DNA of 64,000 bases from Riemerella columbina (GTDB taxonomy: Bacteria; Bacteroidota; Bacteroidia; Flavobacteriales; Weeksellaceae), in contig NZ_CP103950.1 of NCBI RefSeq assembly GCF_030517065.1, positions 496,001 to 560,000 on the forward strand, in the 5' to 3' direction. This document shows, piece by piece, positions 18,800 through 28,206 of the stretch. Positions within the stretch are counted from its first letter, which is position 1; every line of letters begins with the position of its first letter. The translations under genes were made by a program, and so were the position numbers. The notes under the pieces are model-generated. The model had not been told where the DNA came from. It made no database searches and worked only from the letters and a program-made list of their open reading frames with translations.

Positions 18800-20452
18800 T
18801 TAAGATTGTATTAGTTCTTTGGCTTGTTCTAAAGCGGCAGCGGTAATCTTGCTTCCAGAGAGCAATTGGGCAATTTCCTGCAACTTCTCCTCCTCAGAAA
18901 GTGGTAGGATGTTAGACTGCGTTTTGCCCGCCACATCTTGCTTCACAACTTTATAATTATCATCGCCCTTGGCAGCCACTTGTGCCAAATGCGTGATCAC
19001 GATGAGCTGCATAGTCTCCGCCATCGCTTTCATCACAAAACCGATTTCCTCCGCGACTTTTCCAGAAACGCCCGTGTCTATCTCATCTAAAATAAGGGTT
19101 GGCAGGGCGGTATTTTCTGCCATAATCTTTTTGATGGCGAGCATCACGCGCGAGCGCTCTCCACCAGAAATAGCCGTCTGGATAGGCTTAAGCGGAAATC
19201 CTGTATTGGCTTGGAAGAGGATGGCTATTTTGTCCTTTCCCAACAGATGAAACTGCGGTACCTCCGTGAGTTCTACCTCTATTTTGGCTTTTTCTAAACC
19301 CAATTGTTTGAGGAGTTGCTCTATTTCAGTAACAAACTTCGGAATGGCAGCCGCACGTTGAGCGGAAAGTGTGGTCGCCAACTGGCTGAGGTTTTCTTCC
19401 TGTGATGCCAGTTGTTTTTCCGCCTCGCTGATTTTAAATTCTAAGTCTTCCAACTGGTTTTGAGAGGCGGCTAAGGTGTTTTTGATGTCAATCAATTCCG
19501 ATACAGAATAGACTTGATGTTTGGCTTGCAGCGCATTGATGGCGTTCACTTTCTGCGTAAGTTCTTCCAAAAGAAAAGCATCAATTTGGATGTTTTCTGC
19601 CGTGCTGTCTATTTCGTAGGCAATGTCCTTGATTTCCTCGTAAGCGGAGTCCAAGCGCTCGCTAAGGCTTTCCAATTGTGGTGAGACCTCCGCGATTTTA
19701 TAAATTAAACTTTTAATGTGGTGTAGCCCTTCCAAAACGCCTAAACCTTCTTGGTTAAAGCGTTGGCTGATTTCGGCTAAAACTTCCGATACTTCGCCAG
19801 CATTTTCTTGAACGGAAAGCTGATTTTTAAGGTCTTCAAAATCGATGTTTTCAAGGTCTATTTCCTCTAACTCTGCGAGGAGAAACTCTTGATAATCCTT
19901 TTCTTTAAGCCCTTCTGCCAGTTGATTTTGGTATTTTGCCAAATCTCGTTTCAGTTGTGTAAACTCAGAGAATAGAACTTGGTATTCTTGGATAAGCCCC
20001 TGATTTTTAGCGATACCATCGATGATGCCAAACTGATACGCCTCAGAAAATAATTGTGAGGTTTCAAACTGCGAGTGAATGTCTATCAGCTGTGCCGAGA
20101 GTTCTTTTAGGGTGTCCAGCGTGACAGGAACATCATTGACAAACGCCCGAGATTTACCGCTGGGGAGAATTTCCCTTCGGATGATGGTTGGATTTTCAAA
20201 GTCTAAATCGTGGGTAGAAAAAAAATCTTGAAAGCCATTGTTGATTTCAAATTCGGCCTCCACAATGCTTTTTTGTTCGGCATTGGCTAAGGTTTTCAGG
20301 TCGGCTCTCTCGCCCATAATGAGCCTTAGCGCACCCAGAATAATAGATTTACCAGCGCCTGTTTCCCCTGTGATGACCTGCAAACCGCGGTGCAGCGGAA
20401 TGTCTAAACGCTCTATAAGTGCAAAGTTTTGTATAAAAATTCTTGATAACAT
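18800..20452 (-). CDS. recN: DNA repair protein RecN
   Basis: SMC-like ATPase for double-strand break repair, 550 residues. Walker A is ITGETGAGKSIILGAL at about residues 27-42. A long central coiled-coil region (about 150-390) follows, then the ABC signature ISGGERSRVMLAIK and Walker B LPTLILDEIDTGVSG. It starts with the usual MLSRIFIQNFALIE. It is followed 62 nt later by uvrB's 3' end in the opposite order of transcription (uvrB is upstream). Confidence 0.96.
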   Translation of the reverse strand: MLSRIFIQNFALIERLDIPLHRGLQVITGETGAGKSIILGALRLIMGERADLKTLANAEQKSIVEAEFEINNGFQDFFSTHDLDFENPTIIRREILPSGKSRAFVNDVPVTLDTLKELSAQLIDIHSQFETSQLFSEAYQFGIIDGIAKNQGLIQEYQVLFSEFTQLKRDLAKYQNQLAEGLKEKDYQEFLLAELEEIDLENIDFEDLKNQLSVQENAGEVSEVLAEISQRFNQEGLGVLEGLHHIKSLIYKIAEVSPQLESLSERLDSAYEEIKDIAYEIDSTAENIQIDAFLLEELTQKVNAINALQAKHQVYSVSELIDIKNTLAASQNQLEDLEFKISEAEKQLASQEENLSQLATTLSAQRAAAIPKFVTEIEQLLKQLGLEKAKIEVELTEVPQFHLLGKDKIAILFQANTGFPLKPIQTAISGGERSRVMLAIKKIMAENTALPTLILDEIDTGVSGKVAEEIGFVMKAMAETMQLIVITHLAQVAAKGDDNYKVVKQDVAGKTQSNILPLSEEEKLQEIAQLLSGSKITAAALEQAKELIQS

Positions 20453-20514
20453 TGCTGCAAATTTATATAAAATCTATAGGTTAAAAAAATGAAAAATAAT
20501 GCTTGCCAAGGTGA

Positions 20515-22515
20515 TTATGCTTCGCCTTTTAGGGCTTTTATTTCATCTCTTAGTCGGGCGGCTAAGATGAAGTCTAACTGTTTGGCGGCGGCTTCCATTT
20601 GCTGTTGTTTCTCTTGGATGATGGCTTCTATATCTACCGTTTTGCCGTACTGGGCTTGGGTTTCTGCCACTTGTTTTAAAATTTCTTTTTGGGTGTATTC
20701 TGGTTTTGGGAAATCTTGAGCACGCCCCACCAAGGCATCGGATATTTTCTTATTGAGAGGCTGAGGCACTATACCGTGCTCTTGGTTGTATTGCATCTGT
20801 TTCTCTCGGCGGTAGTTGGTTTCATCTAAAGTCGCCTGCATAGATTTGGTGATTTTGTCGGCGTACATAATGGCTTTACCATTGATGTTCCTTGCGGCGC
20901 GCCCTACGGTCTGTATCATAGAACGTCGAGAGCGCAGCATCCCTTCTTTATCAGCATCTAAAATCGCAACGAGGGAAACCTCTGGAAGGTCTAAGCCCTC
21001 TCTTAAAAGGTTAACGCCCACCAAAACATCAAAAAGCCCTGTTCTGAGGTCTTGCATAATTTGAATCCGCTCCAAGGTATCCACATCGGAGTGGATGTAC
21101 CGCGTTCTGATGCCAAATTTGGTGAAATATTTGGTCAGCTCTTCCGCCATTTTTTTAGTGAGAGTGGTCACGAGTACCCGCTCATCCACCTCGGCGCGTT
21201 TTTGAATTTCTTCTATTAAATCATCAATTTGGTTGAGGGTAGGGCGGACTTCTATAACTGGGTCTAAAAGTCCTGTGGGTCGGATGATTTGCTCTATGTA
21301 TTCGCCTTCTGTTTTTTCTAATTCGTAGTCGGCGGGGGTGGCAGAGACATAAATGACTTGGTTTTGCATTGTCTCAAATTCTTCAAATTTTAAAGGGCGG
21401 TTGTCCATAGCGGCAGGGAGTCTAAAACCGTATTCTACCAAACTTTCCTTTCGGCTTCGGTCGCCGCCGTACATGGCGTGCACTTGGGGCACGGTCACAT
21501 GGCTTTCATCAATCACCATTAAATAATCCTTAGGAAAATAATCCAAAAGGCAGAAAGGGCGAGAGCCTGGCGCTCTGCCATCTAAATAACGAGAGTAGTT
21601 CTCTATCCCCGAACAGTAGCCCAGTTCTTTTATCATTTCTAAATCCAATTCGGTGCGCTCTTGGAGTCTTTTGGCTTCTAAAGGCTTCCCGATGGAGTTA
21701 AAAAATTCTACTTGCTTGACCATATCGTCCTGAATTTGGCGTATGGCATTGAGCATTGTTTCTTTTGAAGTAACAAAAAGGGTGGCGGGATAAATGTTGA
21801 TTTTGTCAAAATCTGACATTACATTGCCTGTAATAGGATCAAAACTTTGGATTCTATCAATCACATTACCAAAAAACCGGACTCTAATGGCGTTATCCGC
21901 ATAGGCAGGGAACACATCTACCACATCTCCTGTGACACGGAAAGTGCCTCGTGCAAACTCGTTGATAGACCGAGAATAAAGGGCATTAACCAACTGATGA
22001 AGGAAATCCGTGCGAGAAAGTGAGGTGTTGAGCTCCAACTCAATGAGGGATTTGTTGAATTCCGTAGGGTTCCCAATACCATAAATACACGACACCGAAG
22101 CCACAACCAAAACATCTCTACGCCCCGATAATAGACTGGTGGTGGCGGAGAGTCGCAGTTTCTCTACCTCTTCGTTAATGGATAAATCTTTCTCTATATA
22201 AGTCCCAGTGCTGGCTATATAAGCCTCGGGTTGGTAATAATCATAATAAGAAACGAAATATTCTACCGCATTATGAGGAAAAAACTCCTTAAACTCCATA
22301 AATAACTGTGCTGCCAGTGTTTTATTATGGGCTAAAACAATGGTGGGGCGCTGTACCTCATTCACGAGGTTGGCAATGGTAAAAGTTTTCCCAGACCCCG
22401 TTACACCGAGGAGGGTTTGGTATTTCTCGCCACTTTCCACGCCGCGCACTAATTTTTCTATAGCTTGAGGCTGGTCGCCTGTGGGTTGGTACTCAGATTG
22501 TAGATTAAATTTCAT
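20515..22515 (-). CDS. uvrB: Excinuclease ABC subunit B
   Basis: Damage-verifying helicase-like subunit of nucleotide excision repair, 666 residues. Walker A is GVTGSGKT at residues 37-44. The beta-hairpin region [21 protein letters not shown], the [15 protein letters not shown]-like box, the [19 protein letters not shown] helicase motif and the C-terminal UVR motif (about residues 625-660) are all present. I start at the ATG at 22515 ([15 protein letters not shown]); 5 upstream codons are in frame but not conserved. Confidence 0.97.
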   Translation of the reverse strand: MKFNLQSEYQPTGDQPQAIEKLVRGVESGEKYQTLLGVTGSGKTFTIANLVNEVQRPTIVLAHNKTLAAQLFMEFKEFFPHNAVEYFVSYYDYYQPEAYIASTGTYIEKDLSINEEVEKLRLSATTSLLSGRRDVLVVASVSCIYGIGNPTEFNKSLIELELNTSLSRTDFLHQLVNALYSRSINEFARGTFRVTGDVVDVFPAYADNAIRVRFFGNVIDRIQSFDPITGNVMSDFDKINIYPATLFVTSKETMLNAIRQIQDDMVKQVEFFNSIGKPLEAKRLQERTELDLEMIKELGYCSGIENYSRYLDGRAPGSRPFCLLDYFPKDYLMVIDESHVTVPQVHAMYGGDRSRKESLVEYGFRLPAAMDNRPLKFEEFETMQNQVIYVSATPADYELEKTEGEYIEQIIRPTGLLDPVIEVRPTLNQIDDLIEEIQKRAEVDERVLVTTLTKKMAEELTKYFTKFGIRTRYIHSDVDTLERIQIMQDLRTGLFDVLVGVNLLREGLDLPEVSLVAILDADKEGMLRSRRSMIQTVGRAARNINGKAIMYADKITKSMQATLDETNYRREKQMQYNQEHGIVPQPLNKKISDALVGRAQDFPKPEYTQKEILKQVAETQAQYGKTVDIEAIIQEKQQQMEAAAKQLDFILAARLRDEIKALKGEA

Positions 22516-22697
22516 AAAGCAAAGATACAAACAATAGATGAATAAAATAACCTTATAGAGATGATGATGAGGTTCGGTGGAGGAGAGAAGGTATCAATTC
22601 CCCATCAATAAAGCGGGCGTTCCACGAGAATTGCCATAGTGTAGATGATGATTTTATATTTTTATAAGGATAAGTTTTTCAATTCAAAAAATATTCT

Positions 22698-22751
22698 TAC
22701 CTTTGCAGACCCTTAGAGGGGAAAATTATGTTTAATCGTAAACGATAAATT
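22698..22751 (+). promoter_or_regulatory. Promoter and structured leader of the rplM operon
   Basis: TACCTTTG at 22698-22705 matches the -7 consensus. The roughly 40-nt leader contains two small inverted repeats: CCCTTAGAGGG and ATCGTAAACGAT. The second lies only 9 nt before the GTG start of rplM. Autoregulatory ribosomal-protein leaders are common in this operon class, so this may be a binding site for L13; that is inference. Confidence 0.45.
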
Positions 22752-23207
22752 GTGAATACATTAAGTTACAAGACAGTATCGGCAAACAAGGCTACCGCTA
22801 ATAAAGAATGGGTTGTGGTAGATGCTGCCGGGCAACCATTAGGGCGTTTAGCGTCTAAAGTTGCGAAGATTTTGAGAGGTAAGCACAAAGCGAACTTTAC
22901 CCCACATGTAGATTGTGGAGATAATGTCATCGTTTTGAACGCTGGGAAAGTAGAACTTTCAGGAAACAAGTGGAAAGACAAGACTTACATTTGGCATACA
23001 GGGTACCCTGGTGGACAAAAGTCTATGACCGCTGAAGAGCTTAAAAAGAAAAATAGCCTTAGAATTTTAGAAAAATCTGTAAAAGGTATGTTGCCTAAAA
23101 ACAGATTAGGTGCGGCTATCTTCAAAAACCTTTACCTATACGAAGGTACAGAGCATAAGCACGAAGCGCAGCAACCTAAAGTAATCAACATTAACGAATT
23201 CAAATAA
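22752..23207 (+). CDS. rplM: 50S ribosomal protein L13
   Basis: uL13, 151 residues. It begins with a GTG codon ([20 protein letters not shown]) and has the diagnostic [27 protein letters not shown] and [11 protein letters not shown] segments. The GTG start is supported by homologous starts in the family and by its position just after the leader hairpin. It is first in the rplM-rpsI pair, with 5 nt between them. Confidence 0.96.
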   Translation: MNTLSYKTVSANKATANKEWVVVDAAGQPLGRLASKVAKILRGKHKANFTPHVDCGDNVIVLNAGKVELSGNKWKDKTYIWHTGYPGGQKSMTAEELKKKNSLRILEKSVKGMLPKNRLGAAIFKNLYLYEGTEHKHEAQQPKVININEFK

Positions 23208-23212
23208 GTAAT

Positions 23213-23599
23213 ATGTCTATAGTACACAAAATAGGAAGAAGAAAAACTTCGGTAGCCAGAGTTTATGTAAAACCAGGGACTGGGAACATCACCATCAATG
23301 GTAAAGAACTTAAAAACTACTTTGGTACAGATGTTTTGGTATATAAAGTTAACCAACCTTTTTTACTTACAGAAACTGCAGACCAGTATGATGTTACCGT
23401 AAATGTCTTCGGTGGCGGTATTACAGGACAGGCAGAAGCCATTAGATTAGGAATCTCTCGTGCACTATGCGAAATCAACGAAGAGTTCAGAACGGTACTA
23501 AAACCTCACGGACTTCTTACAAGAGACGCAAGAATGGTGGAAAGAAAGAAACCAGGACAGAAAAAAGCGAGAAAGAAATTCCAATTCTCTAAGCGTTAA
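23213..23599 (+). CDS. rpsI: 30S ribosomal protein S9
   Basis: uS9, 128 residues. [19 protein letters not shown] at the start, [21 protein letters not shown] in the middle and the invariant C-terminal KKFQFSKR whose last residues reach the P-site tRNA. It is co-transcribed with rplM, 5 nt downstream. Confidence 0.97.
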   Translation: MSIVHKIGRRKTSVARVYVKPGTGNITINGKELKNYFGTDVLVYKVNQPFLLTETADQYDVTVNVFGGGITGQAEAIRLGISRALCEINEEFRTVLKPHGLLTRDARMVERKKPGQKKARKKFQFSKR

Positions 23600-23754
23600 T
23601 ATTTTATATACCAGCTTATGGAGATTAAAAACCTTTTTTAAACCCCATAGCAAAAACCAATTGCCCGTTATGTTTAGCATCCAAACATTTCTCCCATCTT
23701 AAGAAATAGTTGATTGCAAAAAAGCGGAAAGTAAACTAACAAATAAGAAATACA
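23600..23754 (+). promoter_or_regulatory. Leader region between rpsI and rpsB
   Basis: A 155-nt gap that is long for a ribosomal-protein operon. It contains an imperfect inverted repeat, GCTTATGG (near 23614) with CCATAGC (near 23645), closing over an A/T-rich loop. No TAnnTTTG promoter is clear. It may be an rpsB leader. Confidence 0.3.
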
Positions 23755-24510
23755 ATGGCAAAAATAAATGTAAAAGACCTCTTAGAGGCAGGTGTTCACT
23801 TCGGACATATGACCAGAAAGTGGAATCCTAATATGGCTCCATACATCTTTATGGAGAAAAACGGTATTCACATTATTGATTTACATAAAACAGCAGTTAA
23901 GTTAGAAGAAGCTTGCCAAGCCTTAGAGAAAATAACCTCTGCAGGTAGAAAAGTCCTTTTCGTAGCCACTAAAAAGCAAGCGAAAGAGATCGTTGCTAAG
24001 CACGCCTCAGAACTTAATATGCCGTACATTACAGAAAGATGGCCAGGCGGTATGCTCACCAACTTCGTAACCATCAGAAAAGCGGTGAAGAAGATGAACG
24101 CTATCGATAAAATGAAAAAAGACGGCACATTTGAAACCCTTTCTAAAAAAGAAAGACTTCAAGTAGACAGACAAAGAGCGAACTTAGAGAAGAACTTAGG
24201 CTCTATCGCAGATATGGTGCGTCTTCCATCAGCTTTATTCGTAGTGGATATTATGAGAGAGCACATCGCGGTAACAGAAGCTAAAAAATTAGGTATCCCA
24301 GTATTCGCTATTGTTGATACCAACTCTGACCCAAGAAAAGTGGATTATGTAATCCCAGGGAACGATGACGCTTCTAAATCGATTGATATGATTTTATCAC
24401 AAGTATCAGACGCCATTAAAGAAGGTCAATCTCAAAGAAAAGCAGAAAAAGAAAAATCTAAAGAAGATACCAAAGTTTCTGCCGAGAAAGACGCCGATTT
24501 TGACGCATAA
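23755..24510 (+). CDS. rpsB: 30S ribosomal protein S2
   Basis: uS2, 251 residues. It has the LLEAGVHFGHMTRKWNP start, ERWPGGMLTNF, and the C-terminal VDTNSDPRKVDYVIPGNDDA, plus a charged tail rich in Lys/Glu. In most bacteria, including most flavobacteria, tsf follows directly; here a strong terminator and a gene-free stretch follow instead. Confidence 0.97.
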   Translation: MAKINVKDLLEAGVHFGHMTRKWNPNMAPYIFMEKNGIHIIDLHKTAVKLEEACQALEKITSAGRKVLFVATKKQAKEIVAKHASELNMPYITERWPGGMLTNFVTIRKAVKKMNAIDKMKKDGTFETLSKKERLQVDRQRANLEKNLGSIADMVRLPSALFVVDIMREHIAVTEAKKLGIPVFAIVDTNSDPRKVDYVIPGNDDASKSIDMILSQVSDAIKEGQSQRKAEKEKSKEDTKVSAEKDADFDA

Positions 24511-24534
24511 TCATTTTTTTCATAATAATAAGGA

Positions 24535-24569
24535 GAAGCTTAGCGGATTGATTTCGCTAAGCTTTTTTC
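24535..24569 (+). terminator. Terminator of the rplM-rpsI-rpsB run
   Basis: Perfect 10-bp arms AAGCTTAGCG and CGCTAAGCTT with a short loop, followed by T residues. It closes the ribosomal-protein transcription unit 25 nt after the rpsB stop. Confidence 0.88.
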
Positions 24570-25418
24570 ATACCCACCAAACACAGAAAAAGGGCACTGC
24601 AATAGCAGCACCCTCTTTTCAAACAATAGTATTATGGTAAAAAGAAACCAATGGTATCTCACCATTATTCCTTATGATACCCGTGTGGATCATTTTACAC
24701 AACAAATTTAGCACGCCGCAACCATATACTTTATGATTACAATCATAAAATAAAAACAAAATAAGATTAAAGCCACCCACCACAATAACCCACCCATTCC
24801 TTCAATTAAAAATAAGAACCACCAAAACCATAACGCCCTCAACGCCCTACGGAACCACCACCAAAACCTTATCAACCTTTATCATTTTTAATGAAATAAA
24901 GTCTCCCAATATCAGAATAAAACCCAAGCCTTTCAAAACAATAACCAATCCAAGCAAAGCTAATATCAAAGCCAGTAAAACAATCATCCAAGCAGGTAGA
25001 ATACTTATAAAAACCAACAAAATAACCCTCAAAAATAGCGGAATAACCAAAAAGAATAGCGGAATAACCAAAAAGAATAGCGGAAAATCAAAAAACAAGG
25101 GCGGAATGTCCATTATTTTAGGCGGAATAAAGACCAAATTCAACGGAAAATGTTTTTTGAGGGCGGAATATCAAAGATTAAGGGCGGAATATATAATATT
25201 CACAACGGAATACACAATCAATTGAATAAAATAATAAAATCAATCTCCAAAACACCCACCGAAATCTAACAAATAACCAATTACACCACTAAAATAACCC
25301 CCAACACCACCCAAAAGCCCATAAAAACTCTAAAAATAATGGATAACATCAGAAAAATAGAAACTCAAAACAGCGGAATAATAGACATCACCCCAGTAAT
25401 AACAGAGCCAAACACAAA
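24570..25418. other. Gene-free A/C-rich stretch between rpsB and the RluA gene
   Basis: About 850 bp without a convincing gene. The plus strand is strikingly rich in A and C and poor in G and T. It contains small inverted repeats, for example TTTATGATT/AATCATAAA at 24730-24749 and AATGGT/ACCATT near 24650. It also contains the 21-bp array described separately. A 98-codon open frame on the minus strand (24847-25143) runs through the array and is explained by the repeat. Confidence 0.7.
25017..25225. repeat. 21-bp periodic tandem repeat (about ten units)
   Basis: The core word GCGG/ACGG followed by AATA recurs at 25038, 25059, 25080, 25101, 25122, 25143, 25163, 25184 and 25205: spacing 21 bp except one 20-bp step. 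The best units read close to GCGGAATAACCAAAAAGAAT. A degenerate unit precedes them at 25017. Spacing is held even where the sequence between words has changed, which suggests that the period itself is selected or that units were amplified and then decayed. Confidence 0.85.
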
Positions 25419-26108
25419 TTAAAGGCTCTCGCAGGCTGCCCAAAGGGCATCGTGGGGAGGAACAGGCGCTATAATTTCCATTTCGGCTTTCGTAACAGGG
25501 TGGACAAACACCAGCTTTCGGGCGTGGAGAGAAATACCGCCGTCAGCATTAGAACGAGGGGCGCCATACTTTAGATCCCCCTTAATAGGAACGCCAATCT
25601 TCGCCAACTGGGCACGGATTTGATGATGTCGCCCCGTTTCCAAGTCAATTTCCAGAAGAAGATAGTGCGTTAGCGCTTGGATAATGCGGTAAGTCAGCGC
25701 CGCCTCCTTAGCCCCCGCCGTAGCCTTAGGGAATACAATCGCTTTATTATTTTTTTCATTCTTTTTAAGGTAATGCACCAAGCGTTGCGTGCGTGGCAGC
25801 GGTTCCTTAGGCGTAATCGCCCAATAAGTCTTCACAATCTCCCTCTTTTTAATCATTTGCGTCAGTCGGGACAGCGCTTTTGAAGTCTTCGCATAGATAA
25901 CCAAGCCAGAAGTCGGGCGGTCTATCCTATGCACCAAGCCCAAGAACACATTTCCAGGCTTGTTATCCCTCACTTTTATGAAATCCTTCAACAATTCCAG
26001 CAAAGAGGTATCGCCCGTCTTATCACCTTGCACCAATTGCCCCGCTTTTTTATTGATGATGAGCAAATGATTGTCCTCGTACACAATTTGATTGGCAATA
26101 CCCTCCAT
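25419..26108 (-). CDS. RluA-family pseudouridine synthase
   Basis: A 229-residue RNA pseudouridine synthase without an S4 domain. The catalytic aspartate lies in HRIDRPTSGLVIYAKTSKAL. The segments ETGRHHQIRAQLA and GAPRSNADGGISLHARKL are RluA-family motifs. Likely substrates are rRNA or tRNA uridines; the exact site is unknown. I start at the ATG at 26108, six nt after the stop of the small membrane protein upstream; the alternative TTG at 26114 is unlikely. Confidence 0.88.
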   Translation of the reverse strand: MEGIANQIVYEDNHLLIINKKAGQLVQGDKTGDTSLLELLKDFIKVRDNKPGNVFLGLVHRIDRPTSGLVIYAKTSKALSRLTQMIKKREIVKTYWAITPKEPLPRTQRLVHYLKKNEKNNKAIVFPKATAGAKEAALTYRIIQALTHYLLLEIDLETGRHHQIRAQLAKIGVPIKGDLKYGAPRSNADGGISLHARKLVFVHPVTKAEMEIIAPVPPHDALWAACESL

Positions 26109-26114
26109 AATCAA

Positions 26115-26441
26115 CTAAATTTGATGCGTTTTATTTCTAAAAATGAAAGAAGGAATAATGCAGCACAGCAATCCCACCGCCGTAAGGTACGGAACCGAAG
26201 GCAACAGCTTCCCAACCACCACCAAAACACCAGAAATAACAATCCAATACCTTAGCAAAGGCTTCTTGTACTGCAACCCAACGAGCATAAAGGTGATGCC
26301 CATAAAAATATAGAAAACTTGGTTACGCAACAAGTCATTAACCGCCTCCGAGAACGGCTTAACCCAACCGATAACCAAGCAAATTAAAGTTAAAACTGAA
26401 AAAATAAGCTGTAAGTTCTTTAAAACAATCTTCTTATTCAT
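26115..26441 (-). CDS. Small membrane protein, unknown function
   Basis: A 108-residue protein with about four hydrophobic stretches (LQLIFSVLTLICLVIGWV; VFYIFMGITFMLVGLQY; YWIVISGVLVVVGKLL; AVGLLCCIIPSFIF) and a basic N-terminus. I do not recognise the family. It is coupled to the pseudouridine synthase gene (6-nt gap), and the pair is flanked on both sides by 21-bp repeat arrays. Confidence 0.65.
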   Translation of the reverse strand: MNKKIVLKNLQLIFSVLTLICLVIGWVKPFSEAVNDLLRNQVFYIFMGITFMLVGLQYKKPLLRYWIVISGVLVVVGKLLPSVPYLTAVGLLCCIIPSFIFRNKTHQI

Positions 26442-26480
26442 AAAAATAATCGTTTCTTTTATTAAAACAATGCATTTTTA

Positions 26481-26541
26481 GAGCGGAATAACCTAAAAAA
26501 GGTAAGGAATAACCCTAAAAATAGGCGTAATAACTTAGTAA
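26481..26541. repeat. Second 21-bp array (three units)
   Basis: GCGGAATAACC at 26483, AAGGAATAACC at 26504 and GCGTAATAAC at 26525 are exactly 21 bp apart, with A-tracts between them. The core matches the array at 25.0 kb in the same orientation. The last unit overlaps the panB stop codon. The array fills most of the gap between panB and the small membrane protein gene. Confidence 0.75.
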
Positions 26542-27350
26542 CTCTCACTTTCGTTAGGGAAATTTTGCGTTTTTACATCCTGCACATACTGAGCCACCGC
26601 CCCCGTGATTTCATTGTAGAGGTCTAAGTAGCGGCGGAGGAACTTCGGCGAGAAACCTTGGTTCATTCCCACCATATCTTGATAAACCAGCACCTGACCA
26701 TCGCAGCCAGCCCCCGCGCCAATGCCTATCGTTGGGATATTGACCTTCTCAGACACCGTTTGAGCCAGTGCCGCAGGGATTTTTTCCAAAACCAAAGCAA
26801 AACAGCCCAACTCTTCCAGCAATTGAGCATCGCGGATGAGTTTTTCAGCCTCCGCTTCCTCTTTAGCCCTCACCTTATAGGTCCCGAACTGATAGATGGA
26901 CTGCGGCGTAAGCCCCAAATGCCCCATAACAGGGATCCCCGCGTGCACAATCTTCTTGATGGACTTGGCAACCTCCTCGCCACCCTCTAATTTGATGGCG
27001 TGGGCTTCGGCTTCCTTCATAATTCTGATGGCAGACTCCAGCGCTTTGTCGGCATTACTCTGGTAAGTTCCAAATGGCAAATCCACCACCACCAATGCCC
27101 GCTGAACCCCACGGATCACCGACTGTGCGTGGTAGATCATCTGGTCTAAGGTAATAGGCAGCGTTGTTTCGTGCCCAGCCATCACATTGGCGGCGGAATC
27201 ACCCACCAAAATGGCATCTACACCGCCCGCATCCACCATTTTAGCCGTAGTGAAGTCATAAGCGGTAAGCATAGTGATTTTTTCCTTCCGAAACTTCATT
27301 TGGCGGAGCGTCTCGGTGGTTATTTTTTTAATATCGGAATGTACAGACAT
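26535..27350 (-). CDS. panB: 3-methyl-2-oxobutanoate hydroxymethyltransferase
   Basis: First committed step of pantothenate synthesis, adding a hydroxymethyl group to ketoisovalerate. The 271-residue TIM-barrel protein has [21 protein letters not shown], the metal ligand aspartate in [30 protein letters not shown] and [17 protein letters not shown]. The length is normal. It ends inside the second 21-bp array. Confidence 0.96.
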   Translation of the reverse strand: MSVHSDIKKITTETLRQMKFRKEKITMLTAYDFTTAKMVDAGGVDAILVGDSAANVMAGHETTLPITLDQMIYHAQSVIRGVQRALVVVDLPFGTYQSNADKALESAIRIMKEAEAHAIKLEGGEEVAKSIKKIVHAGIPVMGHLGLTPQSIYQFGTYKVRAKEEAEAEKLIRDAQLLEELGCFALVLEKIPAALAQTVSEKVNIPTIGIGAGAGCDGQVLVYQDMVGMNQGFSPKFLRRYLDLYNEITGAVAQYVQDVKTQNFPNESESY

Positions 27351-27404
27351 CGTTATTTTTGTCTTAATAGGAATAAAAAATGAAAAAATGGAAATTAAAA
27401 AGGC

Positions 27405-28118
27405 TTAGAGCAACACATGCCCTAATTTTTTAAGTTTATCGTGGTTAATAATTTTAATATTTCTGCCCTCAACCTCGATTAGGTGGTCGTTTTTAAACTC
27501 GGAGATGAGTCTAATAGCGCTCTCGGTAGCCGTACCAATCAAGTTCGCGATTTCCTCGCGCGTTAGAGAGATTTTAATGAAGCCCTCGGGGTCCGTCCCG
27601 ATTTTCAATTCTAAAAGAAGTAGGATTTCTGCCAGTCTTTCGCGGACGGTTTTCTGCGCTAAGAAGGTAATGGTGTTAGAAGATTCGCCCAGTTCATACG
27701 CAATTTTCTGGAGCATCATAAAAGAAAGTCTGGAATCGGCTTCCAAAAGTTGGAGGAAGACCTCGGAAGGGACAAAAGCGACTTTCAGATCGGTCATCGC
27801 TTCGGCTTTGGCTTGAAAATTCTCGTTGCAGAGCAAGGAGCGGTAGCCTATAATATCGCCTTTCTTAATAATTCTAAGGATTTGGTCTTTGCCATAAACG
27901 CCAGATTTAGAAAGTTTGGCATTCCCTTTCTCTATGAAATAAACGCCCTTAGGAGGCTCGCCATCATCAAAAAGAACATCACCTTTGGCAAAGTTTAGGA
28001 TTTTCTTAGACTTAAGATATTTATGATAATCTTCGGAATTTAGATGGTTTTGGAAAAACTCATCATTAAAAACTTCTTGGAACTTTTTCTCGATTTCTAA
28101 TTGTTTCTCAACCGACAT
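27405..28118 (-). CDS. Crp/Fnr-family transcriptional regulator
   Basis: A cAMP-receptor-type regulator of 237 residues. An N-terminal cyclic-nucleotide-binding barrel (GDVLFDDGEPPKGVYFIEKGNAKL) is followed by a C-terminal helix-turn-helix (LTREEIANLIGTATESAIRLISE). No FNR-type N-terminal cysteine cluster is visible, so direct oxygen sensing by an iron-sulphur centre is unlikely. I prefer the start at 28118; 28166 is also open. It is divergent from the cbb3 operon, next to an FNR-like box ahead of ccoS, so control of respiration is the likely job. Confidence 0.88.
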   Translation of the reverse strand: MSVEKQLEIEKKFQEVFNDEFFQNHLNSEDYHKYLKSKKILNFAKGDVLFDDGEPPKGVYFIEKGNAKLSKSGVYGKDQILRIIKKGDIIGYRSLLCNENFQAKAEAMTDLKVAFVPSEVFLQLLEADSRLSFMMLQKIAYELGESSNTITFLAQKTVRERLAEILLLLELKIGTDPEGFIKISLTREEIANLIGTATESAIRLISEFKNDHLIEVEGRNIKIINHDKLKKLGHVLL

Positions 28119-28178
28119 AGCGTGATATTTATCAGCAAAAATACTATTTTTTAATGTGTAGGACAAAGTTTTTTATCA

Positions 28179-28186
28179 TATTTTTG
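28179..28186 (+). promoter_or_regulatory. Candidate -7 element for ccoI
   Basis: TATTTTTG lies 21 nt before the ccoI ATG, in the divergent gap with the Crp/Fnr gene. The -33 element is not clear. Confidence 0.4.
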
Positions 28187-28206
28187 TGCATTAAACCCAA
28201 TGTGTA

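Noticed and set aside
22540-22690. Possible tRNA or small RNA upstream of rplM
   Set aside because: No cloverleaf could be drawn and no terminator follows; only the promoter and short leader are supported.
24847-25143. 98-codon hydrophobic open frame on the minus strand
   Set aside because: It runs through the 21-bp array; a period divisible by three keeps the frame open, and the Phe/Leu/Ile/Val content follows from the A/C-rich plus strand. No start context or family.
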